A stretch of DNA of 64,000 nt from Cladosporium sp. IMV 00045 (Eukaryota; Ascomycota; Dothideomycetes; Cladosporiales; Cladosporiaceae), in the NCBI GenBank assembly GCA_001931905.2, contig MSJI02000808.1:62001-126000 (forward strand). The letters are read 5' to 3'. Below are positions 1 to 11,586 of the stretch, piece by piece. Every line of letters starts with the position of its first letter. The first letter of the stretch is position 1. The notes beneath the pieces are model-generated. The model searched no databases and was not told the DNA's origin. It was given only the letters and a program-made list of their open reading frames with translations. The position numbers and the translations under genes were made by a program.

Positions 1-858
1 GCCCGAGGACGGCGGCGGCACGCGCAAAGACCACCCCAAAGCCGTGCAATGGTACCGCCGCGCCGCTGCCCTAGGCGACCCAGCAGCCATGTTCAAAGTG
101 GGCATCATGTCCCTGCGCGGCCTGCTCGGCGTGCCGCGCAACGTGGGCGAAGCCTTCATCTGGCTCAAACGGGCCGCCGAGCGCGCCGACAAGGACAACC
201 CGCACGCCCTGCACGAGCTCGCCACCCTCCACGACCCCACAAACCTCGACGCCGAGACCCGCGCCAAAGTCCCCGCCGACGAACCCCTCTCCCTCTCCCT
301 CTTCCGCCGCGCGGCCGACTTCGGCTTCAAACGCTCGCAATACCGCCTGGGCCAGGCGTACGAGTACGGCTTGCTGGGGCTGGAAATCGACAACCGCGCC
401 AGCATCGCATGGTACACGAAAGCGGCGGCGCAGGGCGAGCACAATGCCGAGCTGGCGCTAAGTGGTTGGTACCTGACGGGTGCGGACGGCATGCTCGACC
501 AGAGCGATATGGAAGCCTATCTGTGGGCGCGCAAGGCGGCGCAGTCGGAGCCGCCGTTGGCGAAAGCAATGTTCGCCATGGGATATTTTACCGAGCAGGG
601 GATTGGGTGTCCGAAGAATATGGAGGAGGCGAAGAGGTGGTATGGACGGGCTGCTTGTGAGTCTTGAAAGCTTATAGGGCCCTTCAAATCTGGAGGGATC
701 GTTTCGCTGACGGTTGTGATTTTGTTCTAGCATTCCAATTCCCCCGCGCCCTCGAGAGGCTGGAGGAGCTGCGCAAGGGCGGCAAGAGCAGTAAGGCCGT
801 GCAGGGCAAGTTGACGCGCGATAAGAAGAAGGACGAGGAGAATTGCGTTGTCATGTAA
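1..858 (+). CDS. chs4: Chitin synthase activator Skt5/Chs4-like Sel1-repeat protein (3' part)
   Basis: This is the 3' end of a gene that starts before the window. Exon <1..656 is in frame 2; intron 657..730 has donor GTGAGT and acceptor TTCTAG; exon 731..858 follows. The visible part is a run of Sel1 repeats recognisable by WYRRAAALGD, WLKRAAE, LFRRAADFG, WYTKAAAQG and RWYGRAA. After splicing the protein continues with a Lys-rich tail ending ENCVVM, a four-residue CaaX box (CVVM) for prenylation. Sel1 repeats plus a C-terminal CaaX box are the hallmark of Skt5/Chs4, which recruits and activates chitin synthase at septa and growing tips. Without the splice, the frame stops at 667 and the CaaX box is lost. 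The N-terminal half is not visible, so assignment among Skt5/Chs4/Shc1 paralogues is inference. Confidence 0.8.
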
Positions 859-1546
859 AGTAAGGCATTATGGACGAGACGGAACAAATCCAGCGAAGTT
901 CAGCGAAGTCAGTGTAGATGATTGGTCAGACGCAGGAGGAAAAGGAGAGGATTTGGGAGTGGGTGGGGAATTCACACGAGATGATGTTGGATGTTAAATC
1001 CAATGCACGAACCTCTTCTTGTCGAAGTCATGCTGTTTTGGGCATGTACAACATTGTTACGATATACATGTACGATGTCGCGGGTTTACCAGCGAGTCAT
1101 CGGTGTTTGTGATAGATGTCGGGTGCGTGGGAATACACCTGGGCGTGACCAGATCCTCGCGAAAGCTAGAAGACACAAAGAATGAAATTATTGTGATTTC
1201 ATGTTCGTATGCTACCGAAAAAAAAAAAAGCCATTGAATAAAGGTAGAACTGTGGCAACTTGCCCACACTACCTGATTTTTCTCTTGCCGTGAGGCATCG
1301 ATGGGGAAAGGTTGGCGGAAGGGACAGACGATTTTCCACCTGGCCTTCTTCAGCCCCTCGTCCCCGTTTGTTTTGTCTTTCCCTGAAACTCCAGGTCCGT
1401 AAAAACTTCGCTTGTTCGTTAAGAACAGAACATCCGAGAGGGCGAGGAAATTGAGCAAGATCCAAAATCCCAACCCACAAGGAAACCAAATACCACTTCA
1501 AACCAACACCCCTAGCACCCAAGCACCCAAGCACCCACTGCCACAC
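859..1546. other. Intergenic, convergent 3' flanks
   Basis: This lies between the plus-strand Sel1 gene and the minus-strand Cnl1-like gene and should hold both 3' UTRs. It has an A-run near 1219-1230. The short ORFs here overlap each other on both strands and carry no motif I recognise. Confidence 0.6.
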
Positions 1547-2365
1547 TCACCTCCCCACCCGTCCCCCCAACGCCTCCACCCTCCTCCTAAACCCGGCCAC
1601 AATCTCGCGAATCCTCCCGATCTTCTCAAACTCCTCCTCCAACTCGTCGATCTGCCTCAGCAGCGCGCGAAACCTCGCGATCTCCGCGTCCGCGCGCGCG
1701 ATCGCGTCTCCCGCCCGGCCGCTCTGCGCCTGCGTGGCCGCCTCCGTCGCGCGATTGAGCGCTTCCAGCCGCGTGGAAATCGCGTGCATCACGCGCTCGA
1801 GGTGCGTTTGCAGCAGGGTCAGGCTCGTCGGGTCGAGGAGGAGGCGGCCTTGTGAGGAAGCTGCGCTGCCTGCGCTGCCGGCGCTGCTGGGCGCGGCGCT
1901 GCGGGCGGCGAGGGTTTGGTGGTGGCGGAGGGCTTGGAGGTCGGAGGCGCTGAGGGGGAGGGAGGTGTCCGGGATGGAGGGGGTGGGGGAGCTTAGGTTC
2001 CCTGCTTGTTGGGGTGGTGGGGCGCGGCCATGTTGGGTTTGTTGTGGCGCGGGGCGGGGCACGGGGTATTGTTGGCTCGATGGGCGGGGCGGGTATGCTT
2101 GTTGTGGGATTTGCTGTTGTTGTGGTGGACGGGCGCGGGAGGATGGGTGATGAGGCATGTAGTGTTGAGGCGGCGACGGCGGGCGCGGCGGCCGGCCGGC
2201 GCCATGGGGTAGTGGGGGGTGAGGGTGTGGTCTCCTTTCCCGATGGATTCTAGACGAGCGGGGGAAGAAGGTCGTCTGGGATTTTATGATTTGGGAGGAT
2301 GGGGACTTCTTTCTGATTTTCTTGTCTTGCTCTCGTGTGCTGATGCTGATGTTTTTGGCGCTCAC
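1547..2365 (-). CDS. Probable BLOC-1 subunit Cnl1-like coiled-coil protein
   Basis: The frame encodes up to 272 aa. The first ~120 residues are Pro/Gln/Arg-rich and low in complexity. The rest has a compact helical region with AASSQGRLLLDPTSL followed by heptad-like helices (DAEIARFRALLRQIDELEEE, then FEKIGRIREIVAGFRRRVEA). That arrangement resembles fungal CNL1, a subunit of the BLOC-1 complex in endosomal sorting, where the conserved coiled coil sits at the C-terminus. The start is uncertain: 2365 is the first in-frame ATG, but an ATG at 2158 (MPHHPSS) would give a more typical length. The stop codon overlaps a good donor (AGGTGAGT), so an extra 3' exon is possible, though I see no convincing continuation. 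The family call is from memory of the motif and was not checked by search. Confidence 0.6.
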   Translation of the reverse strand: MSAKNISISTREQDKKIRKKSPSSQIIKSQTTFFPRSSRIHRERRPHPHPPLPHGAGRPPRPPSPPQHYMPHHPSSRARPPQQQQIPQQAYPPRPSSQQYPVPRPAPQQTQHGRAPPPQQAGNLSSPTPSIPDTSLPLSASDLQALRHHQTLAARSAAPSSAGSAGSAASSQGRLLLDPTSLTLLQTHLERVMHAISTRLEALNRATEAATQAQSGRAGDAIARADAEIARFRALLRQIDELEEEFEKIGRIREIVAGFRRRVEALGGRVGR

Positions 2366-2740
2366 GCTTTAGGCCCGCAGCAGACGACGCGACTCGCCAT
2401 CATCGTGCATGCTGCTGCGGAGAGGTCTGGCATGAAGGAGAAGGGGAGAGAAAGGAAAAGGGAAAAAGGGAGATATAGGTAGGTATTGTGGCGGTTTGAT
2501 ACTTAGGCTGGGAGTGATGAACGGTCGCGGGTATAGCAGGGTGTGGAAGGGACGTTACATGCCCATCCATGTGCGGCGGGTGTGTGCATGGTCGTGGTTT
2601 GGAGGGGGCGTGATGTGAGCTCGATCCTTCAGGTCTTGTCGTGCTTGAGGGTGATAAGAAGCCGACCATTGTGCATTCGATGGCAGTCTTAGGGCAGACA
2701 CGTGACTTTACATCGACTTAGGCAAGAGCGTTTTCAAGCT

Positions 2741-2760
2741 TAACCTTAACCCTAACCCTG
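2741..2760 (+). repeat. Interstitial telomere-like motif 1
   Basis: The sequence TAACCTTAACCCTAACCCTG contains about three units of CCCTAA, one degenerate. CCCTAA/TTAGGG is the usual telomere repeat of filamentous fungi. The array is too short to be a telomere. Confidence 0.5.
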
Positions 2761-3617
2761 CTTTGCCGTCATGTCTTGGACAGCGAAAGCACTTTGAATA
2801 TGAAGCACAAGATACAACGCCTAACACTGAATGCCATCAGGAGACTGAGAGTTTTTGCAGATGTCTGCTTGAGAGTAACAAGGAGTCAGCTCCCTAGCAT
2901 GCAAGCATTGCCGACCTTCAAGCCTTGCACGGCCTAACTATTGCCGCGCGCCTAGTGTTGCAACCTCGGTCCGTCCATCCTTACCTGTGATCTACTCCGA
3001 TCACGTATATCGCTGAGGAGATATGTACATGCGTCCGAGAGCCCTCAAGGTTCGAAATGTGATCTCGGGACGATCCAGATGCAATGAAACAAACACGGCC
3101 ATGCATGCCACCTGCGAGCACTGTTCGTCGCGCGGGGTTCGCGCGACTCCAACAACGATCTCACCTGCATGGCGGGCCCGGATATGCATGTGAACGCGCA
3201 TAGACGTGCATCAACGGTACGTGGGAAACGTGGCTGGCATGCAGGAACCTGGAATTGGGAATGCTTCGAGGGGGGTGGTGGATGCGCTTAGTAGGTGTGG
3301 ACCACTGGGAGGGCACACAGCATGTCAGACGTCGATCGTCCTTCTTCGTGGTACATTGTTGTCAAGCCGGGTGATTCGAGACATTTGGCTCTGGGTCCTG
3401 GGTTCTTGTGCTTGGTTTGTGGTGCCATCAGTCTGGTTTTCGCTGGCATGTCGTCAGGTGCAGGTTCATGCGAGCTTTTGTGGCATGACACGAGGGAAGA
3501 TCGTTGGTCTTAATCATCACTTCAACCATGGCTATTGTCAAACATATACATGATATGTATTCGACGGATCTTGCATCAAAGACGAGAGTAAGTTCGAGTC
3601 CTTAAACCCTTCCAAAT

Positions 3618-3635
3618 AACCCTAACCCTACTAAC
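3618..3635 (+). repeat. Interstitial telomere-like motif 2
   Basis: The sequence AACCCTAACCCTACTAAC has two exact AACCCTA units in the same orientation as the motif 870 bp to the left. It may be a telobox-type promoter element or a telomeric scar. Confidence 0.45.
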
Positions 3636-4007
3636 ACCGGAGAAAAGTCAACAAATAGCAGCGTCGGCTCCGGTTCCGCATGGTTGACAAATCGGGCCTC
3701 GACTGATTGAAAAGACCAACAACGTAAACCTAAATGCCGCCGTACCTTCAAACGATCACGAAAGTCGACAGTAGATTCAAAAAAATATGGCGTGATAGTA
3801 CCGGCGGACACCATTTCCGCATGGCTTACTCATTAACACATCTCCCTACATGATAACATAAATCAATAGCATTCCACAATCCTATAAGAGAGCATCACAA
3901 GCCATGGAAATGGCTGTATCCATTCTATCAAGCCACTCAACTGATCTGACAATCACCTATTGACCTCGAACAAAATTGCGACATCAACTACATTCACATC
4001 AACCAAA

Positions 4008-4916
4008 ATGTCTACAATTACCAAAGTCGTCCTTGCAGGTGCCAGCGGCAGCCTGGGAAAACCAGTCCTCGAGCATCTCCTCGCCGCCAACTTCATCGTC
4101 ACAGTGCTTACCCGCGAGGATAGCAACAGCTCATTCCCACAAGGCGTGAAAGTCGCCAAAGTCGACTACAACTCCGAGGATTCGCTAGCATCTGCTCTTC
4201 AAGGACAACAAGCTCTCATCTCAACCTTGTCGACCGACTCCATCTCCTTACAGGACAAACTCATCAGTGCCGCTGTCAAAGCACGAGTCTCGCGCATTAT
4301 CCCTTCTGAATTCGGCTCCGACACCTCTCTCGAAGCCAACAAGGACATTCCCGTCTTCCATCCCAAGATTGCCATCGAGAAGCAACTCGAGGATGCTGTG
4401 AGACAGACCTCCGGAGTCGTTTCCTACACCTGCATCCTCAATAACATCTTCCTCGACTGGGGCATCGACCATGGCTTCCTTCTCGACGCCAAGAACAAGA
4501 AGTTCACCCTCTACGACGGCGGCAACACCCCCTTCAGCACCACACCGCTCCACGCAGTCGCCAAAGCCGTCGTTGGAGTCCTGCAGCATCCCACCGAGAC
4601 TGCCAACCGCGCCGTGCGGGTGCATGGTAGAGTGCTGACGCAAAACCAGCTTCTCGAACTTGCCAAGAAGGCTTTGGGGGAGCAAGGCTGGTCTATCACG
4701 GAGAGCAGCACTGCAGATGAGACGAAGCAGGCTTGGGAAGCTTTCAACACCAACCCGGCTGATGTGATGGGTTGGGCGATCGGGTTCTTGAAGGCGGCGA
4801 TTTTTGGCAGGGATCACTCGCCGGCGTTTGAGAAGGTTGATAACGAATTGTTGGGGGTCCCCAGCGTGAGCGATGAGGAGATTGTTGGGTATATCAAGAA
4901 GGCTGCTGCTGTTTGA
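4008..4916 (+). CDS. NmrA-like / isoflavone reductase-like NAD(P)-binding protein
   Basis: An intronless gene for about 302 aa of an atypical short-chain dehydrogenase. The N-terminus has VVLAGASGSLGKPVLEHL, a GxxGxxG dinucleotide-binding loop right after the first strand. SRIIPSEFGSD follows near residue 100, then FHPKIAIEKQLE, whose Lys matches the conserved Lys of the PCBER/isoflavone reductase group. The length is normal for the family. I prefer the ATG at 4008 (context CCAAAATGTC) because it puts the Rossmann strand at the very N-terminus; the in-frame ATG at 3960 would add 16 low-complexity residues. Fungal members include redox-sensing NmrA-type regulators and aromatic-compound reductases, and the substrate cannot be told from sequence. 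The gene is convergent with the stress-protein gene on its right. Confidence 0.88.
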   Translation: MSTITKVVLAGASGSLGKPVLEHLLAANFIVTVLTREDSNSSFPQGVKVAKVDYNSEDSLASALQGQQALISTLSTDSISLQDKLISAAVKARVSRIIPSEFGSDTSLEANKDIPVFHPKIAIEKQLEDAVRQTSGVVSYTCILNNIFLDWGIDHGFLLDAKNKKFTLYDGGNTPFSTTPLHAVAKAVVGVLQHPTETANRAVRVHGRVLTQNQLLELAKKALGEQGWSITESSTADETKQAWEAFNTNPADVMGWAIGFLKAAIFGRDHSPAFEKVDNELLGVPSVSDEEIVGYIKKAAAV

Positions 4917-5280
4917 ATTTAACACTTGGACATTTGGTTGAAGAGGCTATAGCATGTAATCAATCCGACGGATGCTCACGGTCGACGGAGAAGGTACCTG
5001 CTGAGAAAAAGTTCGAAATACAGTGGTTCAAAGACAATTCAATGATTTTCGTATCGTAAAGTCTGATTTAACTTAGGTATCGTCATGGAATCATGAAGGA
5101 AAACAAAAGAATTCGAAGCAAGATCCTCCAATCACCCTGGCCACCTAGGGCTTCACCAAAAGTCCATTGACCCGACAATTTTCAGTCTCAAGGAGTCGAA
5201 CGTACGAAGCAGAATCAATCGCGTCGAGTCGAGGTATGGTGCGAGTGTGCCGGGTGCTGTTCCTGGTGGGACGAAGAGCT
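4917..5280. other. Convergent intergenic spacer
   Basis: A 364-bp spacer between the 3' ends of the NmrA-like and HSP9/12-family genes. It should hold both 3' UTRs, and I see nothing else in it. Confidence 0.6.
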
Positions 5281-5639
5281 CTATTTCTTGCCCATGCCGA
5301 GGGTGTCCTGGACGGACTGGGCAGCGTTGCTGGCAGTCTGGGAGGCGGAGTCGAGGGCAGACTGGCCCTGCTTGGAGGCGCCGCTGTCGGTGCCGGAGAC
5401 GGCGTCAGAGGCCTTCTGGCCCATACCCTTCTCGCCGGAAGGCTGGACGGAGCCAGCAACGTTGTCGGCGGTGTTCTTGATGGTGTCGCCGGCCTGCTCG
5501 GTGGCGGACTTCTGGCTGTCGGGCTTCAGGGAAGAAGCAGCCTTGTCGGTGGTGCTCTGGCGGCTGGAAAGGGATATTAGCGACTATGTGATGGTATAAG
5601 GAGCTTGCCAATATCGAAAACGTACAGGGCGTCAGACAT
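5281..5639 (-). CDS. HSP9/HSP12-family stress protein (Hmp1-like)
   Basis: Splicing gives a 98-aa protein. Exon 1 is 5639..5626 (14 bp, MSDA plus two bases), the intron is 5625..5564 (62 bp, GTACGT to CCAG), and exon 2 is 5563..5281. The protein starts MSDALRQSTTDKAASSLKPD and continues with SQKSATEQAGD, a VQPSGEKGMGQKASDAV segment and a C-terminus DTLGMGKK. It is hydrophilic, rich in Ala/Ser/Gln/Lys/Asp and without Cys. This is the pattern of the fungal HSP9/HSP12 family, also annotated as mismatched base-pair and cruciform DNA recognition protein Hmp1. Family members are small, intrinsically disordered, membrane-associated proteins strongly induced by osmotic, heat and stationary-phase stress. 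The tiny first exon explains why no single ORF covers the gene. A CRE palindrome lies 178 bp upstream and an AGGGG (STRE-type) motif about 290 bp upstream. Confidence 0.88.
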
Positions 5640-8600
5640 GATGTCGGTGGAGTCTGTTGTAAAGTTGTTTTGGTATTTGTGTGGTAGGTTGAAGATGTGA
5701 ATTTGAGATTGGTGTAAGAGAACAGGATTAGTAGTGGACGGAAGGAGACTCTTATAGCCTGAAGGTGAACATGAGATGCAGGCAGTCGTGGTTGCGAGAT
5801 CAATTGAGGTCTTGCTTGACGTCACAGCCACATGCCCACACTCACCATGCACCACCAGCATACTGATGCATCGCCACGAACCTGCCATTTACCTTCCTTA
5901 GGCGGGGCAAAATCAACATGAATGCCCCTCACGGATCATCGGCCTAGACTCCTACGGTCACATGCGCTTGCCTAGGCCAATAATCGCCACAAGAGACTTG
6001 GAAACGTTGTCGCTAGTGCGTAACGATGACGAGTTGGCGGCCTCAAAACAACCAGACCCCACTACAATTGCTCTTCAGGGAAATGCAACTGGATATTGGC
6101 GTGGACCTTTGGACTTCTGGACCTTTATCAAAAGGGAATTTGATCGACCAGTAGGCCTTCTGGATGCAACTCTATCTCTCAATCTCGTGCACCAAGCCAT
6201 GGCTGCCTCCACGTGTTTGCATGGCGCTCGAGAATAGCCCAATATCAGCAAGCATGCAAAGAATGCTTCATCGGTAAAGTCATAAAGCTCCGGTTGCCTG
6301 TCGAAGTGTGCTTCGGATCAATTACGAAGGAGTGCTTGTCGATGCAATGCTTGTCTCGCTGGTCCATACCTATCGTCCTTGTGAAACGCCCTACGTACAT
6401 TATTCCATGCTCGACGTTCATGTTTCCAAACAAATGCCGTCATACGACGTCATGATAAACAAGATGACAGGTCACATCCCAGATCGCCCGAGTACTGCCA
6501 AACCGGCTACATGTATGTATCATCTCATGTAGTTGGTCACCTCTAGGCAGCACAGATAATCAATAAGTTACAACATCAAGGACAGCAGCGTATCAAACGT
6601 CCGACACGTAAGATGACTCCTGCATTGTGGATGGACGACACGAACCATGACGTGTCAAGTCATAATCTATTGCTATGGTCGATGCTCAATAAACAATATG
6701 TTGCTGCCTCCGCTCGTTCATGCAGTGCTACCTGCCGGCATGACAGCAGCTTTCATGCAAACAAAGCCCCAACAAAAACCACAAAATGCTGAACGACTAT
6801 CTATTGCCTGATTTTACCACGACTGCTCTAGCTATGTCATGCGGATGTACCATCGATACCTGCCATCCGCGTCGGCAGGCTGGCTCTCAACCCATCAAGT
6901 GGGCTATTATTAACTGTGAACAGGCGATTGAACACGACGGTTGCACCTGAGTGTGGGTGATGTCTGGAGACCGTCTTCAGTATACACGCAGATCCACAGC
7001 ATTATTGATCTTCGGGAGCTTTATCAACTTGATACAACTGGCAAGCGCCTTGAAAGAGCAAGAACAGTCTCATTGTTGACAAGTCTAGAAACGATCATGT
7101 TGTGGTCATTCTTGGTTTCGATTCAATATCATCATGCCAGGACATACACTCATTTAACATAATCGGAAGGCTTTACAAGGTCCAGCATGCAACTAGGAAC
7201 GCTTGATGATGGCCCTCATGTGTGAATAATCATTACCTTCTGTACCATTGCTTACATCAATTCCCTCGCGCGAAAGACAATTAGAAAGTGCGCACAAGCT
7301 GCACAATTTGGAGCAGATCCTGAATATCCATCAGCCTCTTCCCACCAAGGCCTACATTGTGGCACCTGAGGAAGCATATGCACTCCGCTACTTGCTAACC
7401 AGCCTGTTAAGCGAAGCGGTCGCTTAGATTTAGGTACACGACTAGACGAGCTCGCACACTTCCAGTGGAGCCAGACCGGCTTGCTAAAATCTGACGCTCT
7501 TCCCTAAACCAGGTTGCTGGATGCTACGGCAGATGATGGCAGCAGGATTCCCTGGATGTAGTCCCACCCTCATTCAGAGCACTTTACCCTTCGCTGTTTC
7601 TTGAAGACTCCGGAGGATCCCTAGCACAACAATGCAATGCCGCAAAGTACCCGCAAGCCGCACCGCACATCCGCAACAATGCTGTATTGCCTCAGCCTTG
7701 GCTTTCTCAACATACAAAAAGCACAGACGGACTCCAGCAAAGAACCGAGGAAGATCACAGATCGGATGAATGTCTTGCCAATTGCACGGAAGAACAAGAA
7801 TGCGCGCTTCACTCTAGTGCCGGAGATGCTCTGACGGGCTCTTCCTCTTTTGAGGCGTCTGGTGGAAACGATTGCGTTGCTTGGATGGCTCCATACTGTT
7901 CACTAACTTAGGTGAGTAACACTCTACCCTTTTCAAATGTAGACACGATCACGCAGTCTGATGGCATCGTTAGTAATAATGCCAGACTGCTCATTCGTCC
8001 AAGTACGAAGGATAACATTCACCACGGACCCTTACGAGAGACGTGAAGAGAATAAGGTAATATTCGCGTGTCGCCAATCTTCACGATGGAGCCACCGTAT
8101 ACACCTAATCATCCGACGATTGACTCGAATCGCGCATTCATGGGTAAGTGTAACCGAGTGACGGCCTCTTTTGTTCCTCTTGCTTTACATCTTCCGCAAT
8201 ATCCGGCAGAATGGCCATCGCAAATTGACTTACAGCTCGGTGCTATTCTCGCCACAGAGATCCTCGGTACGACATGAGAGCGAGGCTCTTGCAACAACAA
8301 CAGAAGACTGGAACCTGTTGACCTTCTCAGAGAAAATCCAGGAACGCGCCTCGCGTGCCGAGCGGAAGTATACCTCGGCGATGTGATTCCGCTAGCAAAA
8401 GCCTATCGGACGCGGAGTCTTCTCTTGTCATGCCCGTCTTATGCAAGCATGGCAGCATCGAAGTCTGGTGTAGGGCGAGATCCACACACCTGAATCGCGC
8501 ACATGCGTAGCTGTTTTGTCCATGCATCAACGAAGGTCGATGACCCCGCTAAGAGCCACTTTCCGAGACCCACTTATCATCGATCGTGGCGAACTAAGAA

Positions 8601-11586
8601 AAAGCGTCGCACACAGCCACATGTCTTGTGCGCTCCACGATGGCTTATGCCGCGCCACATCAAATGCTTTCGCTGCTGAAGCTTTCAAACGAGGACAACT
8701 TTCGAAGGGCCGACAGAAAGGACAGGCTCGTAAAAAACTTCGCTGAAATATGTGATCAACAGGCGGATTCGGTTCCCTTCAGATGGAAACTTGCGTACTA
8801 CGTGTTCCGATGGATAGCCATATCAAGTTCCCCAGCCGGCGCAACCTTGGATGACTGAGCGTATACCACTTTGAGCAAGCATTTGCCCTGTTGGAGATGC
8901 ATCAGACGTGGAGAACTCGCCATTGCAGTGGAGAAAAATAGAGGGTCGCGCGGAGCACGTTTTCCAAAGTCCCGTGAGCTCGTCAACCCGTCGTGCAATG
9001 TTGTAGGAGTTCTAGTGATCAACAGTCGACGAGACCTTGCAGGCACTTGGGCTCATACCTCGCGTTACCTCGTTCTCGCGTAGCTCGCGATTGTAACTCG
9101 TAAGATCCAAACTACAAAGCTTCCATGTACGTTTGGGAGTTCGCTTGTGGATTTACGAGCCTCATCGTTCTGATTCTGAAGTTTTTTGCTCTGCAACAAA
9201 AAGCAGAGCTTCTGGGTCTGTACATGTCATCATGCTCACTCCATGCAGTCAGAACATCTGCTCATAAAGGGTTTGGTCAGAGTAGGTAATTACTGCTACT
9301 TCTTATCAGGTCACAACAGTATAGCCAGCACGCGTTGCGACTTTACCCGCCAAGGTATCGATAGGCGAATAGATGGGTACGCAGCTACAGGTATGTGTGT
9401 GATGTGAGCAATGCATCATTATTACCGGCGATAAACGGAATTTCACCAGGACCAATAGCTGTTCCTTATTGTGTACTTGGTAGGCACAAGGGCATATGGA
9501 GATACACGTAGTTGCAGTCCCACACAGACGAAGAAATAGTGGTTTGTAGAGGAATAAACTTTGCAGTGTGCACCACTAGGTGATGCTGTACCTATAGGCA
9601 TGCGGTGTCTTTTGAGCAATGTGGAGATTTGACTACGACGACGCAACACTTGAGCCTTTGCAGACTATTTCATACTTCGATCTTTGAAGCTTACTGAAAG
9701 GATACCACCTATAGCCTCAGGGATGATGCCCTGTAGACGTTCTTAAATCCGGTGGCGACAGCGCGCGCTCCCCCGCGAGAAACGCCAGCCACGACCACGG
9801 GGGTTTCCGGACCTCACTTTTCATCCCCCGCCCATACATACCCACGTTAAGCCAGTGGGCGCACTACTGGACTGCACATGTGATGAGTTATCGCATAATG
9901 CCCTTTTCTGAATTTGATGATGTTCACACGGCGGTCACGGACAACGAGGCCGGCTTCCGGGTGATCGGCACGATGCACTAACGCATATCGGAGGATGCCA
10001 CACACCACCAAGTGCGAGGAGGTGTGAGGTTTGAACGCTCGTCGCCGCCGCACAGAGGCCCATCGAGCCTAGCGAGCCCAGATGCCACTTACGCCAGGCG
10101 GCGAGCACCGCCTCTGCAGCCTTTTGCCGGCAATTCTGTCGCCCACAGTTACACTGCGGTAGTCTCGCGGCTGTCAAGCACCTGGCAGAAGCGCCGGTTA
10201 CGAGCCGAATGGACCATCCGCTCTTCCGGGTCTTCTCGCCTTGCTTGCGAGCTTGCTTACCCGGTAGGGCAGCCTTAGACTGTGCCACTCATCTAGGATT
10301 CGCGGTTAGAACGTCGGCCGATCTGGAACGGTTGGGATCTCTCTCTCCTCACTGGTCGGGCGCATACCCTTAGTGCAATTCATGTTGCATGTGCGACTGC
10401 GGCTCGTCAAAATCTCAAGCCACCGATGAAATTAGCGGTCGAGGGCAACTCGGCGCGCAATCTCGATTAACAAGACTATCATGTTCAACATTCCAAAATC
10501 CTGCAATCAATTGTTAGTACAGCAATATACAGAATAGCAAGAGCCCTTGAGCTAATTACATGCATGCGCACCTAGGCCCCTTCGGCCAAGGAGGAGCCTC
10601 TTGGTCCGAACTAGTGCAATGAGAGATCCATGCAAGACCCCCTGTCGCTTGTACGAGCAGCAGCCAATCTGAACTTCGAACCTCTATGTGGGTTTTTTGG
10701 AAAGCTGTCGAGGCTGTACACACGACACCTAACGTCGGTGTTGCCACCTAGGCCCGCAGCGAACTCCTTGACGCGGTGGTCTATCATTACTGCATCAGTA
10801 TGAAAAGCGATGTTGCTCGGCGTTTCCGAACTCTAGGCCCACCATTGGGACCGGCGACTCATTCGTTATGTATAGAATGCTATGCATTTCAACGCCATCA
10901 ACAATACCCTAATGGTGTTTAGGATCACCGGCACCAGGCCTCGTCCCCGTGCCTCGCTTCGTGCCCTGCCTTAACTACCGTTTCCTGGTGCCACATTTAT
11001 GGTTTGGTCAAGACCTATCAACCTCGACGTCTCGTTGGTTCCTGCACTTTTTCTTTGCCACTACAGGCGATCTTACATATCTGGAGCCGCTCTCAATTCA
11101 CGTGGCGTTTCCCTTAACGTGCCGTCTTGGGTACCGACCGTACATGTGGCTGCACGCCCGCATTCGTCATCACTCGCTCTCTCGGACAGTGCCGCACAAG
11201 CACCAATAATCTTACAGTCCTGTAACGGTATCTTGCTCCTGCAGTCCGTTCAAGGATCTCAGTAAGTTATAACATCGCGGTAATAACGCCCAACCCGTGA
11301 CCGCAGGACACCAGCCGCACATCACAAAAAGTATGTCTTACACACCTGCCTCGCTCGTTACGGGTGGACGCCAGGGCCCAGCTACCGTAAGGATGGGAGA
11401 CGAAACAGCGTCGCTCAGAATGAGGGAACAGCAGGCCCTGGCTCGCGCCAACGCGTCTGCCGTCGAGGAAGCCCCGCAGGATCAGTGTCCCGTGTCCAAA
11501 AGCGCAGGCCATTCAGCAGAATAATTAACCAACAGAGCACAGCTTTCGATCCCTTACCCTACCCGCGACTACTGGCACCCAGCAGC
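5640..11586. other. 5.9-kb gene-poor region between divergent genes
   Basis: This separates the minus-strand HSP9/12 gene from the plus-strand Zn2Cys6 factor. I scanned it for spliced genes and found only short overlapping ORFs without motifs. A GC-rich, C-run-containing stretch at 9750-9840 looks promoter-like but has no gene I can attach to it. The right end must hold the promoter and 5' UTR of the Zn2Cys6 gene. No transposon termini, tRNA or coherent decayed coding sequence was evident. Confidence 0.45.
5817..5824. promoter_or_regulatory. CRE palindrome upstream of HSP9/12-family gene
   Basis: A perfect TGACGTCA lies about 178 bp upstream of the minus-strand HSP9/12 start. This is the consensus site for ATF/CREB-type bZIP proteins such as Atf1/AtfA and Sko1, which act below the Hog1/SakA stress kinase. 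Function is inferred from sequence and position only. Confidence 0.45.

Larger units (their letters stand above)
2366..4007. other. Intergenic between divergent genes
   Basis: About 1.6 kb separates the Cnl1-like gene (minus) and the NmrA-like gene (plus), so both promoters lie here. It contains two short telomere-like motifs, listed separately. A TATA-like TATAAG at 3883-3888 lies about 120 bp upstream of the NmrA-like start. I see no credible gene. Confidence 0.6.

Noticed and set aside
3540..3615. Possible tRNA because of GTTCGAGTCC near 3589
   Set aside because: There is no A-box at the right distance and no acceptor or T stem pairing.
10620..10700. Possible minus-strand tRNA because of a TTCGAACC-like B-box near 10675
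   Set aside because: The stem halves around the loop do not pair and there is no A-box.
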